Source: an uncultured Cohaesibacter sp.
GTDB lineage: Bacteria > Pseudomonadota > Alphaproteobacteria > Rhizobiales > Cohaesibacteraceae
Direction: 5' to 3'
Length of the DNA: 64,000 bases
Assembly (NCBI RefSeq): GCF_963676275.1
Contig: NZ_OY781091.1
Span: 2,024,775-2,088,774, forward strand
A program made the position numbers and the translations under genes. Shown here piece by piece: positions 28,690 through 37,709 of the stretch; the stretch's first letter is position 1, and every line of letters starts with the position of its first letter. Below the pieces are notes generated by a model that had not been told where the DNA came from, ran no database searches, and saw nothing but the letters and a program-made list of their open reading frames with translations.

Positions 28690-29469
28690 ATGTCCATCCA
28701 AGACGATCTGGAACAAAAAGACCTTGCACCCCGTCATGGCCCGACCAGACGGCGACGCAAGCGTCCCGATGTCATTGCAGACAAGGTGCGAGACCAGATC
28801 GTTACGGCAGATTTGCGGGTAGGGGATCGGATACCCGCCGATTGGGTTTTGCCCGAAACGCTGAATGCCTCCAGGGGCACCGTGCGCGAGGCTTTAAAGA
28901 TCCTCGAAATCGAGGGTTTGATTATCACCAAGACAGGGCCGGGCGGCGGGCTTTTTGTCTCGGCCATAGATCCGGAAGACGCCATCCGTTTTCTCGATAA
29001 TCTGTTTCTCTCCGAGCCGCCCTCTATTCCGGATATCTATGCCTTGCGCAGGCAACTCGAACCGGAACTGGCCACCGGGCTTGCCGGGAAACTCACGGAT
29101 GCGCAATTCAGCCACCTGCAATCGCTCATCTATCTTTATGAGGATGAACCAACATCAGCCGAGGAAGAATATCGCCAGCGGTTGGCTGAACTCGATTTCC
29201 ATACCGGTCTTGCCGCCTTGAGTGAAAACCGTCTGCTGGGTTTTGTCTGCCGGTTTCTGCATAGTCTTTTGCAGGACAAGTCCGAATGCCGCGCCATCTA
29301 TTCGGAACCGACCCCGTGGGGCAAGCGCGAAATGGGGGTGGGATATCAGGTTCGGCTCCTCAGAGCGCTCAAGCAGGGGGATCCGGAAGAGGCTGGCCGC
29401 ATCATGCGTGCTCACATGATCGAGGCCGAGAAATTCATGATCGAACGGGCGGTGTTGCTGCGCAAATGA
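28690..29469 (+). CDS. GntR-family regulator, FCD (FadR) subgroup
   Basis: 259-residue regulator with an N-terminal winged helix (RIPADWVLPETLNASRGTVREALKILEIEGL, then the wing TGPGGGLFV) and a C-terminal all-helical FCD ligand domain. Metal/ligand residues of the FCD domain include Asp and His in LDFHTGL and His in AHMIEAE. It starts one base after dppF and likely controls the importer and the divergent hydrolases in response to a carboxylate-type ligand. The basic N-terminal RRRRKRP stretch may add DNA contacts. Confidence 0.9.
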   Translation: MSIQDDLEQKDLAPRHGPTRRRRKRPDVIADKVRDQIVTADLRVGDRIPADWVLPETLNASRGTVREALKILEIEGLIITKTGPGGGLFVSAIDPEDAIRFLDNLFLSEPPSIPDIYALRRQLEPELATGLAGKLTDAQFSHLQSLIYLYEDEPTSAEEEYRQRLAELDFHTGLAALSENRLLGFVCRFLHSLLQDKSECRAIYSEPTPWGKREMGVGYQVRLLRALKQGDPEEAGRIMRAHMIEAEKFMIERAVLLRK

Positions 29470-29472
29470 AAA

Positions 29473-29493
29473 GCGGGCCAGTGATTGGCCCGC
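29473..29493. terminator. Bidirectional terminator-like hairpin
   Basis: GCGGGCCA / TGGCCCGC, a perfect 8-bp stem with a 5-base loop, lies between the convergent GntR and thiolase genes. T-runs on either side are weak, so termination efficiency is uncertain. Confidence 0.55.
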
Positions 29494-29509
29494 CTAATGA
29501 TTTGGGGAA

Positions 29510-30694
29510 TTATTCGGGCAGGATTTCAAACAGGCCTGCCGCCCCCTGACCGCCGCCAATGCACATGCTGACGACGCCATATTTGGCACCGCGCCTGCGA
29601 CCTTCCAACAGGATATGACCGCTCATGCGCGCGCCCGACATGCCATAGGGATGGCCGATGGAAATGGCACCGCCATTGACATTGAGCTTGTCATTGTCGA
29701 TGCCCAGACTGTCGCGGCAATAAAGCAGCTGAGAAGCGAAGGCCTCGTTGATTTCCCAAAGATCGATGTCATCGACCTTGAGCCCGTTGCGGGCCAGAAG
29801 CTTGGGGATCGCGCGAGTTGGGCCGATGCCCATTTCCTCAGCCGCACAGCCTGCCACGGCAAAGCCGCGGAAAATGCCCAATGGAGCAAGACCGCGCCGT
29901 TTGGCTTCGTCTGCCTCCATCAGCACCAGCGCTGAAGCACCATCGGAAAGCTGACTGGCATTACCGGCCGTCACACATTTATCCTCACCCAGAATTGGTT
30001 TCAGTCTGGCCAGACCCTCTGCCGTTGTCTGGGGGCGATTGCATTCATCCATGTCGAGGATGATGGTTTCTTCGCTTGTGTGACCGGTCATCTTGTCATG
30101 AATGAGCCTGGTGGTCTCGAAAGGGATGATCTCATCTTCGAAATAGCCAGCCACCTGAGCCGCCACTGTCCGTTGCTGGCTTTGCAGGGCATAGGCATCC
30201 TGCGCTTGCCGTGTCACGCCATAGCGTTCGGCGACGACTTCTGCCGTCTCGATCATCGACATATAGTAGCCTTCACGCACATTGGGATCGCGATAGCGGT
30301 AGCTGTTCCAATGGTCGGAAAGCTGGACCAGCGAGATGCTTTCGAGCCCGCCGGCAATGGTCACATCGACCCCTTCGCTGATGATCATATGCGCTGCGAT
30401 GGCGATGGCGTTGAGCCCGGACGCGCATTGCCTGTCGATGGTCGATCCGGCCACCGTGTCGGGCAGGCCGGAAGCCATGGCGATATGGCGGCCGACATTG
30501 ATGCCAGTGCTGCCTTGCGTCAGCGCAGAGCCGAAAATCACTTCCTCAACAGCATCCCCTTCAAGGGATGCCCGTTGCATGGCAGCCTTGACAACATGGG
30601 ACGCAAGACTTGGGCCTTCCAGATTGTTGAACGCCCCTCTATAGGCCTTGCCGATCGCTGTTCGGGCAGTGGAAACTATGACGGCTTGGCGCAT
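29510..30694 (-). CDS. Acetyl-CoA C-acyltransferase (thiolase)
   Basis: 394-residue thiolase with nucleophile Cys in [10 protein letters not shown], His in [17 protein letters not shown] and the C-terminal acid/base Cys in CIGGGQG. It cleaves 3-oxoacyl-CoA with CoA to acetyl-CoA and a shortened acyl-CoA. It is the last gene of the ten-gene operon that also encodes a 3-oxoacid CoA-transferase and an aminotransferase, so its likely substrate is the 3-oxoacyl-CoA made by those enzymes. AGGAG lies 6 bases before the start. A biosynthetic acetoacetyl-CoA role is less likely here. Confidence 0.92.
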   Translation of the reverse strand: MRQAVIVSTARTAIGKAYRGAFNNLEGPSLASHVVKAAMQRASLEGDAVEEVIFGSALTQGSTGINVGRHIAMASGLPDTVAGSTIDRQCASGLNAIAIAAHMIISEGVDVTIAGGLESISLVQLSDHWNSYRYRDPNVREGYYMSMIETAEVVAERYGVTRQAQDAYALQSQQRTVAAQVAGYFEDEIIPFETTRLIHDKMTGHTSEETIILDMDECNRPQTTAEGLARLKPILGEDKCVTAGNASQLSDGASALVLMEADEAKRRGLAPLGIFRGFAVAGCAAEEMGIGPTRAIPKLLARNGLKVDDIDLWEINEAFASQLLYCRDSLGIDNDKLNVNGGAISIGHPYGMSGARMSGHILLEGRRRGAKYGVVSMCIGGGQGAAGLFEILPE

Positions 30695-30703
30695 TTCATT
30701 CTC

Positions 30704-31996
30704 CTAAATTTCTTCCAGTCCGCACCAGTTGGCTATGAACAGGGCGGTTGTCTTGGTGACCCGTTTCATGCTCTCCAGCGACACCCGCTCGTTGAAGCCG
30801 TGAATGGCTTCTGCATGCGGGCCATAAACAAGCGCCGGTGTGTTGGCATAAAGGCCAAAAAAGCGCGTGTCTGTCGTGCAGGTGATTGCCATCTGTTCCA
30901 GAGCCTTGTCATTGACGGCCTTGTGGGCCTCGCCAAGGGTCTGAATGGCGCTAAGAGCCGGTTCGCTTTTATCATCGGACAAGGCATACCCTTCAGCCAT
31001 GAAGCCGTGGTAAACAATTTTCGGTTTATTGTCCTTCAGGAAGCTGTTTTCCTCAGCCGCTTTCAGCAACGTGGCTTCGATGTCCTTTCTCGCCGCGTCC
31101 AGATTCTGTCCGGGAAAGACTCCCATGCGCACGTCAAACACGCACCAGGCCGGAACCGAGCTTGGCCAGTCGCCGCCGACAATCTTGCCGACATTGAGAT
31201 TGAGCGCATGCTCATGATGGGCAAAATCATGATGACGGCATTCCTTTGCATTCCAGCGTTTCTCAAGGCCATGCAGGGCATTGATCAGCGGTATTGCTGC
31301 TTCAATGGCATTGGCGCCATCGCCTGCATAGGCCACATGGGTCGGCAGGCCTTTTAGGTGCACCTGAAACCAGATGACCCCGGTCTGGGCCTTGACCAGC
31401 GTTTCATCAAAAGGTTCGGGAATGAGAACCGCATCGGCCTTATAGCCGCGTTGCAGGCAGGCAAGAGCGCCGTTGCCGGTGCATTCTTCCTCCACCACAG
31501 ACTGGAAATAAAGATCAGCCGCAGGGACAAAACCTTCAGCGCGAAGAGCATCAAGGGCAAACAGATTGGCCACCAGCCCCGCTTTCATGTCGCCCGCACC
31601 GCGACCATACATCCAGTCGCCTTCCACTCTGGGCGAGAAGGGGTGCGTGTCCCACATGTCCAGCGGACCGGCCGGGACAACATCGATATGACCGTTGAGG
31701 ATCAGGGAACGGCCCGTTGACGTCCGGCTCTTGTGCGTGCCGACCACATTGACCGCATCGTCATAGGAACCGATGACAGGAGAAAAGCCCGGCAGATGCC
31801 GAATGTCATCGAGATTGATCTGCCAGCGATCAACGAGCATACCGCGGGCTAACAGGGCTTTGGCCATGAAGCCCTGTGCTGCCTGTTCCTGCCCGCGGGT
31901 CGAGGGGTGGCTGACCAGTTCGGAAAGGAACGCCGTCTGCTTGTCGAAATTGGCGTCAACAGCACTCAGAATCTTGTCTGCAATGTCCTTGTCCAT
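30704..31996 (-). CDS. M20-family deacylase (ArgE/DapE type)
   Basis: 430-residue metallohydrolase with GHIDVVPAG, GRGAGDMKAG and EEECTGNGA metal-site motifs of the ArgE/DapE/CPG2 group. These enzymes remove acetyl, succinyl or similar groups from amino acids. In the operon it sits between the CoA-transferase genes and the thiolase gene, so a role in deacylating an N-acylated intermediate is plausible. GGGAG lies 9 bases upstream of the start. The acyl group and substrate are unknown. Confidence 0.87.
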   Translation of the reverse strand: MDKDIADKILSAVDANFDKQTAFLSELVSHPSTRGQEQAAQGFMAKALLARGMLVDRWQINLDDIRHLPGFSPVIGSYDDAVNVVGTHKSRTSTGRSLILNGHIDVVPAGPLDMWDTHPFSPRVEGDWMYGRGAGDMKAGLVANLFALDALRAEGFVPAADLYFQSVVEEECTGNGALACLQRGYKADAVLIPEPFDETLVKAQTGVIWFQVHLKGLPTHVAYAGDGANAIEAAIPLINALHGLEKRWNAKECRHHDFAHHEHALNLNVGKIVGGDWPSSVPAWCVFDVRMGVFPGQNLDAARKDIEATLLKAAEENSFLKDNKPKIVYHGFMAEGYALSDDKSEPALSAIQTLGEAHKAVNDKALEQMAITCTTDTRFFGLYANTPALVYGPHAEAIHGFNERVSLESMKRVTKTTALFIANWCGLEEI

Positions 31997-32027
31997 CGTT
32001 GCAAGCTCCCATATTGGGTTGAATGGA

Positions 32028-32687
32028 TCAGAAGGTGGGAATATCGCCTTCAGGAATGATCAGCGGCGCACCCGTCGCTGCAATGACATCGTCAACCGAC
32101 ACACCCTCGGCCAATTCGCGAAGGGCAAAGCCTGTCGCGGTGACATCGACCACCGCCATGTCGGTGAATATGCGCTCAACGGCACCCTTGGCTGTCAACG
32201 GCAGGGTGCAGCGCTCCAGCAGCTTGGGATTGCCCTTGCGGTCGGTGTGGGTGGTCAGCACCATGACATGGGCTGCCTTTTGCGCCAGTTCGATGCCGCC
32301 GCCCACACCGGGAGAGAATTTGCCCGGAATCTTCCAGTTGGCCAGATCGCCATTCTGTGCCACCTCGAAGGCCCCCAGCATGGTGAGATTGAGGCGACCT
32401 GAGCGGACAATGGCAAAGGATGTGGCGCTGTCGATGAAGGCACCGCCGGGCAGGGCACTGATATAGGCCCCGCCTGCATCGATGAGATCGCGGTCGGCAT
32501 GGTCATAATCCTGCGTCGGGCCAACGCCAACCAGCCCATTTTCCGTATGCAGGCCCACTTCTATACCTGAGGGTAGAAAATTGACCACGCGGGTCGGCAG
32601 TCCGATCCCGAGATTGACCAGCATGCCCGGCTCGATCGCGCGGGCGGCACGGGCGATCATTCTGTTTCTAGCGTCGGACAATGGCAT
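32028..32687 (-). CDS. 3-oxoacid CoA-transferase, subunit B
   Basis: 219-residue beta subunit of a class I CoA-transferase. It carries the catalytic Glu in HTENGLVGVG and the N-terminal VNLGIGLPTRV segment. With subunit A it moves CoA from succinyl-CoA or acetyl-CoA to a 3-oxoacid. Start 32687 (MPLSDARNRM) overlaps subunit A by 20 bp; a longer in-frame start lies inside that gene. Candidate substrates are acetoacetate-like 3-oxoacids produced by the operon aminotransferase. Confidence 0.92.
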   Translation of the reverse strand: MPLSDARNRMIARAARAIEPGMLVNLGIGLPTRVVNFLPSGIEVGLHTENGLVGVGPTQDYDHADRDLIDAGGAYISALPGGAFIDSATSFAIVRSGRLNLTMLGAFEVAQNGDLANWKIPGKFSPGVGGGIELAQKAAHVMVLTTHTDRKGNPKLLERCTLPLTAKGAVERIFTDMAVVDVTATGFALRELAEGVSVDDVIAATGAPLIIPEGDIPTF

Positions 32688-33360
32688 ATTCCTTGTGCAG
32701 ATTTTCAAGCGCGACCACATGGTCGACAAAGGGGCCCGGTGTATGAATGCTGTCCGGCTCCAAGGCTCCGATGGGCAGACAATTGAGGCTTTGCGCAATG
32801 ACACAATCGGCTGCCATCGCCATCAGCGGATTGAAATTGCGCGCTGTCTTGGCAAAAACCAGATTGCCAAAGCCGTCGCAGCATTGCGCATGAATGAAGG
32901 CGGCATCGGTGCGCAGGGCGGTTTCCAGCACATAGTCCTTGCCATCGACAGTGACCATCTGTTTGCCTTCGGCCAGTTCGGTCCCGATGCCGATATCCGA
33001 GATGAAACCGGCGAGCCCGGAGCCACCAGCCCGGATCCTTTCGGCCAGAATTCCCTGTGCGCAGAATTCCACCTCGATCTTGCCACCATTCATCAACTCG
33101 ATGGCATGGGCGTTCAGCCCCAAATGGGTCACGATCAGTTTCTTGACCTGTCCATTGGCGAGCAGATGATCAATGCCCATCCCGGCCTCATTGGCGTCAT
33201 TCTTGACGAGGGTCAGATCCTTCTGACCCTGCCGCACCAGTTCGGCAATCAGGTTGAAGGGCGTTCCGGGAACCCCGAAGCCGCCAATCATGATGGACGC
33301 GCCGTCGCCGATGCGGGCGACGGCTTCTTCTATCGAGCGTGTTTTGTCCGGCAGTTTCAT
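32668..33360 (-). CDS. 3-oxoacid CoA-transferase, subunit A
   Basis: 230-residue alpha subunit with the glycine-rich IMIGGFGVPGTPFNLI segment near the N-terminus and GGSGLAGFISDIGIGT. It forms the CoA-transferase with subunit B. Its start overlaps the aminotransferase stop by 4 bp, indicating coupled translation and therefore a linked step: transamination to a 3-oxoacid followed at once by CoA activation. Confidence 0.92.
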   Translation of the reverse strand: MKLPDKTRSIEEAVARIGDGASIMIGGFGVPGTPFNLIAELVRQGQKDLTLVKNDANEAGMGIDHLLANGQVKKLIVTHLGLNAHAIELMNGGKIEVEFCAQGILAERIRAGGSGLAGFISDIGIGTELAEGKQMVTVDGKDYVLETALRTDAAFIHAQCCDGFGNLVFAKTARNFNPLMAMAADCVIAQSLNCLPIGALEPDSIHTPGPFVDHVVALENLHKEYAIVRR

Positions 33361-34706
33361 GCGGCAACCACTGGCAGATTGAACTTGGCCGCGAGTGCAT
33401 CAAGGCTGTCGATGAGAATGGCCATGATTTCCTCGATCTGTGCCTCATTGACGATCATCGCCGGAGCCACAAGAAAATGGTCGCCTTCCTTGCCACCGCG
33501 AGTACGGCGTGAATAGATGATCAAACCGCGCTCATAGGCCATCTCGACCAGTTCGAGATAGCAGTTATAGTCTTTGGGCAATGGCGTCATGCTTTCCTTG
33601 TCGCTGACCAGTTCGAAGGCCAGCAACAGACCCTTGCCGCGGACATCTCCGATGAAGGGATAGCGCTCCATCAGCCCTTCAAGGCGGGACTTGAGCAGAT
33701 CACCCATTCTGGCGCAGTTGCCGATCAGATCGAGCCGGTCGATTTCCTTCAGCACGGCGACACCGGCCGCGCAGGCAAGGGGATTGCCGGCATAGGTGTA
33801 GCCATGCAGAAAGCCGCCGGCATCAAGCAGCGCCTCGACCATGGTTTCGCGGGCAACCACGGCACCAAGCGGAGCATAGCCGGCGGCAAAGCCTTTCGAC
33901 ATCGCCACGATGTCCGGTTCGATATCCCAGTGATTGGCGGCGAGAAAGGAACCTGTGCGGCCAACGCCGGTCATGACCTCGTCATAGATCAGCAGGATTC
34001 CGAATTCCTTGCAGATTTCCGCAATGCGTCCGTAATAGCTGTCCGGAGCCACCAGCGCGCCGGTCGAAGCCCCACCAATCGGTTCCATGATGAAGGCCAA
34101 AACCGTTCCCGGTCCCTGTTTGATGATCTCGTCGCGCAGCAGCTCGGCATATTTCAAACCGCGCTGCTCGTCGCTGAGATTGTCCCTGTCCAGATAGCAG
34201 GCCGGGGCGGCGATCTTTGGCATGTCGCGCATCATCGGGTCGAACGGGCGGGCGAGGGGATCATAGCCGGTCAGGGCCAGAGCGCCCAGAGTGCTGCCAT
34301 GATAGGAGGGGAAACGGGAGATCACCTTCCAGCGGCTGGCCTGTCCCTGCGTGATCGCATATTGGCGGGCGAGCTTTATGGCGCTTTCCACGGCCTCGGA
34401 ACCACCGGAGACGAAAAAGACCCGATCCAGATTGCCCGGCATCCGCTCAGCCACCATCGTCGCCAGATCTTCAGACGGTTCGGTGCGGAAATGCAGCCGA
34501 TAGCCGAAGGTGGACTTGTCCATCTGGGCCTTCATGGCGGCAAGCACATTCGGGTTGGAATGGCCGATATTGGAGACCATGGCACCGGAAGAGCCGTCTA
34601 TATAGCGCTTGCCGGACTGGTCATACATATAGATCCCTTCAGCGCGGTCCAGAAATGGTCTTGGAGCGCGGGACTGATAGAAGAGATGAGACGCTTCTTT
34701 GCTCAT
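33357..34706 (-). CDS. Class III aminotransferase (PLP-dependent, omega/beta-amino acid type)
   Basis: 449-residue fold-type I aminotransferase. Visible features are [16 protein letters not shown], the [15 protein letters not shown] segment, [14 protein letters not shown] with the PLP-contacting Asp, and the Schiff-base Lys in [15 protein letters not shown]. Class III enzymes act on omega- or beta-amino groups rather than alpha-amino groups. Its stop overlaps CoA-transferase A, and its start overlaps the amino-acid ABC ATPase stop. The likely product is a 3-oxoacid or an aldehyde; the downstream thiolase favours a 3-oxoacid. Confidence 0.92.
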   Translation of the reverse strand: MSKEASHLFYQSRAPRPFLDRAEGIYMYDQSGKRYIDGSSGAMVSNIGHSNPNVLAAMKAQMDKSTFGYRLHFRTEPSEDLATMVAERMPGNLDRVFFVSGGSEAVESAIKLARQYAITQGQASRWKVISRFPSYHGSTLGALALTGYDPLARPFDPMMRDMPKIAAPACYLDRDNLSDEQRGLKYAELLRDEIIKQGPGTVLAFIMEPIGGASTGALVAPDSYYGRIAEICKEFGILLIYDEVMTGVGRTGSFLAANHWDIEPDIVAMSKGFAAGYAPLGAVVARETMVEALLDAGGFLHGYTYAGNPLACAAGVAVLKEIDRLDLIGNCARMGDLLKSRLEGLMERYPFIGDVRGKGLLLAFELVSDKESMTPLPKDYNCYLELVEMAYERGLIIYSRRTRGGKEGDHFLVAPAMIVNEAQIEEIMAILIDSLDALAAKFNLPVVAA

Positions 34707-35473
34707 TTTACGCCTTCGAGATGTTTTCTAAGGAAATTCTTTGTTCTTTCTTGTGTCGGGTTGCGGAAGATCACATCGGGAGCGCCTTCCTCGACGACGA
34801 CACCGCCATCCATGAACAGAACCCGATCGCAAACGCTTTCGGCAAAGCCCATTTCGTGGGTGACGATAATCATGGTCATGGCTTCCTCAGCCAACATTTT
34901 CATGACCTGGTTGACCTCTTCGACCAGTTCCGGGTCAAGCGCTGACGTTGCTTCGTCAAACAGCATCAGTTTGGGTTTCATGGCCAGCGCACGCGCAATG
35001 GCAACGCGTTGCTTCTGGCCGCCGGACAATTGCGAGGGGTGATAATCGATCCGGTCGATCAGCCCCACATGCTCAAGCTGCTTCTCGGCAAGCGCGTTGG
35101 CTTCATCATCGGAGACGCCCTTGAGCAATTTGGGGGCGAGCGTGATATTCTCGCGCACGGTCAGATGCGGGAACAGGTTGAAATGCTGGAACACCATGCC
35201 GATCTGCTGGCGCACCTGATTGATATGCTTCTCATACTGGGCGTGAGGCAACAGCTTGTTGACCTGCACCCCATCGAGCCAGACCTCGCCCGAGGTCAGC
35301 GGGTCGAGATCATTGATGGCCCGCAGAAGGGTCGATTTGCCCGAACCGCTGGGACCGATGATGGCAACGATCTGCTGCTTGTCCACCTGCAGACTGATAT
35401 CCTTGAGAACTTCAAGCTCTCCGAAGCATTTCTGGGCGTGGCAGATATCGACAAAGGGACGGTGATGCGTCAT
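34703..35473 (-). CDS. Polar amino-acid ABC transporter ATP-binding protein (GlnQ/HisP type)
   Basis: 256-residue ATPase with Walker [10 protein letters not shown], signature LSGGQKQR, Walker [15 protein letters not shown] and switch His in VTHEMGFA, all standard for the polar amino-acid family. It drives the two permeases encoded just upstream (35495-36151 and 36179-36835). It overlaps the aminotransferase gene by 4 bp, which ties uptake to catabolism of the same compound. Confidence 0.93.
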   Translation of the reverse strand: MTHHRPFVDICHAQKCFGELEVLKDISLQVDKQQIVAIIGPSGSGKSTLLRAINDLDPLTSGEVWLDGVQVNKLLPHAQYEKHINQVRQQIGMVFQHFNLFPHLTVRENITLAPKLLKGVSDDEANALAEKQLEHVGLIDRIDYHPSQLSGGQKQRVAIARALAMKPKLMLFDEATSALDPELVEEVNQVMKMLAEEAMTMIIVTHEMGFAESVCDRVLFMDGGVVVEEGAPDVIFRNPTQERTKNFLRKHLEGVK

Positions 35474-35494
35474 GAAATGGTCCTTCCCAAGGGC

Positions 35495-36151
35495 TTAACG
35501 AGAGGCTTGAACACGGCGCTCGAGACGACGCAACACCGCTTCCATGCCCAGATTGATGATGTAATAACAGACCGCAGCGACGGCATAGAATTCGAACGGA
35601 CGATAGGTGCGGCCGATGGCCAGTTGCGCCGAAAGCGTCAGTTCGGTCACGCCGATGACGGAAACAAGCGCGGAGTCCTTGAGCAATGCGATCATATTGT
35701 TGCCGATTGGCGGAATGACATCGCGCACCGCTTGCGGAATGACGATATAACGCAGGGCATGCCCTCGGCTGAGACCGAGCGTGCGGGCCGCTTCCATCTG
35801 TCCCTTGTCCACCGCCAGAATGCTGGTCTGGATCAGTTCCGAATTATAGACCGCGAAATGCAGCCCCAGCCCGACCGAACCGGCGACAAAGGCGGGCAGG
35901 TCGATGCCGATCTGGATGAGGCCGAAATAGATCAGAAACAGCTGCAACAGCAGCGGCGTTCCCATGAAAAGCCACTCGAAGGCCTTCATTGGCCAACTGA
36001 TGGCGCGCGGCGCATAAAGCGCGATCACGGCAAAGAAGATGCCGCCAAAGAAGCTCAGGATGGCGGCGGTCACCGTAATGGCGACGGTCCAGAAAACCCC
36101 TTGCAGGATGACGTGGGAGAAGCCCGGCACGACAGAAAAATCAAGCCCCAT
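35495..36151 (-). CDS. Amino-acid ABC transporter permease
   Basis: About 218-residue HisM/GlnP-type permease with the coupling-loop pattern GQMEAARTLGLSRGHALRYIVIPQAVR. Start 36151 is preferred because GGAGG sits 6-7 bases upstream; ATG 36163 is in frame but lacks a ribosome site. It forms the channel together with the permease encoded at 36179-36835. Confidence 0.88.
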   Translation of the reverse strand: MGLDFSVVPGFSHVILQGVFWTVAITVTAAILSFFGGIFFAVIALYAPRAISWPMKAFEWLFMGTPLLLQLFLIYFGLIQIGIDLPAFVAGSVGLGLHFAVYNSELIQTSILAVDKGQMEAARTLGLSRGHALRYIVIPQAVRDVIPPIGNNMIALLKDSALVSVIGVTELTLSAQLAIGRTYRPFEFYAVAAVCYYIINLGMEAVLRRLERRVQASR

Positions 36152-36178
36152 AATGGCCTCCATTGATACTGGAACTGG

Positions 36179-36835
36179 TCATTGGATCCGCACCTTCTTG
36201 TCGAGCCAGCTGATGCCGCGCCCGGTCACATAAATGATGATCATGTAGAGAATGCCGGCCAGAATGAACATTTCGAAAGGCTTGTAGGTCGAGCCGATAT
36301 AGCGCTGCGCCGTATAGGTCAGCTCGACCACGGAAATGGCCGCAACGAGCGCCGTGCCCTTGATCAATGCGTTGATATTGACCCCGAGCGGGCGCACCAT
36401 TAGGCGAAAGGCTTGCGGCAGGATGACATAGCGCATCGCCTGCCAGCGGCTCATGCCAAGTGTGCGGGCCGCTTCTGTCTGGCCCTTGTTTACCGCAATG
36501 ATCGCGCCGCGAATGGTCTCGGTCATATAGGCTCCGATATTGACGCCAAGTCCGATCACACCGGCCTGAAAGGCATCCAGCTGAATGCCGATCTGCGGGC
36601 CGCCGAAATAGAGTAGAAACAGCTGGATAAGGGCCGGGGTGCCGCGAAACAGGCTGACATAGGCCGAGCCGATAAAGCGCAGGGCCTGAATGCGGGAAAG
36701 ACGCGCCGCCGCGCCCAGCGAGCCGCAAATGAGGCCAAGGATGGCTGTGAGCACCGAAAGCTCGATGGTCAGCAGCGCCGCCTTGAGAAAATGGGGATAG
36801 ACCCGCAGGATGAGATCAAAATCCATATAGTGCAA
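36179..36835 (-). CDS. Amino-acid ABC transporter permease
   Basis: 218-residue permease of the same family as its neighbour, with GQTEAARTLGMSRWQAMRYVILPQAFR as coupling loop and the SLFRGTPALIQLFLLYFG segment. Partner of the permease at 35495-36151. It begins 3 bp after the creatininase-family gene, so the importer and that enzyme are translated from one message. Confidence 0.92.
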   Translation of the reverse strand: MHYMDFDLILRVYPHFLKAALLTIELSVLTAILGLICGSLGAAARLSRIQALRFIGSAYVSLFRGTPALIQLFLLYFGGPQIGIQLDAFQAGVIGLGVNIGAYMTETIRGAIIAVNKGQTEAARTLGMSRWQAMRYVILPQAFRLMVRPLGVNINALIKGTALVAAISVVELTYTAQRYIGSTYKPFEMFILAGILYMIIIYVTGRGISWLDKKVRIQ

Positions 36836-36838
36836 TCC

Positions 36839-37630
36839 TCAATGATGATCCTTGCGTGCCAGAAGCGGCAGCTTGCGGATTTCACGCACCAGATCGGCAG
36901 TTTCTTCAATCGCAGCCTTCAGGAAGGCCTCGCCATTTTCCGCCGTTGCCAGTTCCGGGTCGCCCATGGTGCCGTCTGGTGATACCGAAGACCACCAGCG
37001 CATCAGCATCGCCTTGCCGCCGCCGCGAGCCAGATCGAGATTGAAAAACTTGCTCTTGCCATCATGCAGATTCTGGTTGCGGGCCATTTCCAGATGCACC
37101 AGATCGGGATGCAGATATTTATAGATCGCTGCTTCGAATTCACCGGCATGGGCAATGCCGCCGATGTCAGACGCCCGGATCTCGTTGATTTTGTCGGCGC
37201 AGAGATTCCAGTAGGATGCTGAAACACAGATGATACCGGTTTCGATCACGGTCTTGCGGGCTGCCAGATCCAGTACCGGATGGTTGGAGCCGTGGGAATT
37301 GAGCAGCAGAACACGGCGAAAACCGTGATGGGCCAGCGATTTCGTCACATCGGTAACGAAGGCGATCAGGGTTTCCGGTTGGATCCAGATGACGCCGGGG
37401 AAATCCTTGTGATGTTCATTGAAGCCATAGGGAATGGGCGGCATCACCAGAACCTCTTCCGGAATGGCCTTGGCCACACCTTCAGCAACCGCCATGCCCA
37501 GAACCGTATCGGTATCCAGCGGCATGTGCGGGCCGTGATCTTCCGTTGCCGAAACGCTCAGAATGACCACGCGGTCCTTGTCGATATCGCGCACCTCTTC
37601 CCAGCTGAGCTTGCCATAGTCAGTCTGCAT
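36839..37630 (-). CDS. Creatininase-family amidohydrolase
   Basis: 263-residue protein with the creatininase metal motifs: SATEDHGPHMPLDTDT (Glu, His, Asp), NSHGSNHPVLDLA and AHAGEFEA. Family members open lactams or cleave formamide-type bonds (creatinine amidohydrolase, FAPy deformylase, MftE). Placed between the binding-protein gene and the permease genes of an amino-acid importer and upstream of aminotransferase genes, it probably generates the free amino acid from a cyclic amide or amide precursor. True creatininase activity is possible but not supported by creatinase-type neighbours. Confidence 0.82.
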   Translation of the reverse strand: MQTDYGKLSWEEVRDIDKDRVVILSVSATEDHGPHMPLDTDTVLGMAVAEGVAKAIPEEVLVMPPIPYGFNEHHKDFPGVIWIQPETLIAFVTDVTKSLAHHGFRRVLLLNSHGSNHPVLDLAARKTVIETGIICVSASYWNLCADKINEIRASDIGGIAHAGEFEAAIYKYLHPDLVHLEMARNQNLHDGKSKFFNLDLARGGGKAMLMRWWSSVSPDGTMGDPELATAENGEAFLKAAIEETADLVREIRKLPLLARKDHH

Positions 37631-37654
37631 GAGAAAAGTCTTTCAGAGGGCATC

Positions 37655-37677
37655 GGCCCGCAGATATCCTGCGGGCC
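37655..37677 (-). other. Intercistronic hairpin after the binding-protein gene
   Basis: Perfect 9-bp stem (GGCCCGCAG / CTGCGGGCC) with a 5-base loop, between the solute-binding-protein stop and the creatininase start. No T-run follows. Such hairpins commonly protect the binding-protein portion of ABC transcripts, giving excess binding protein; that role is inferred. Confidence 0.5.
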
Positions 37678-37709
37678 AGAGTGCCTTGGAATATTGACCG
37701 GTCTTGGAA

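Noticed and set aside
36839-37630. Creatinine degradation operon
   Set aside because: Only the creatininase-family gene is present; creatinase, sarcosine oxidase and a cytosine-permease-type transporter are missing, and the other genes point to transamination and thiolysis.
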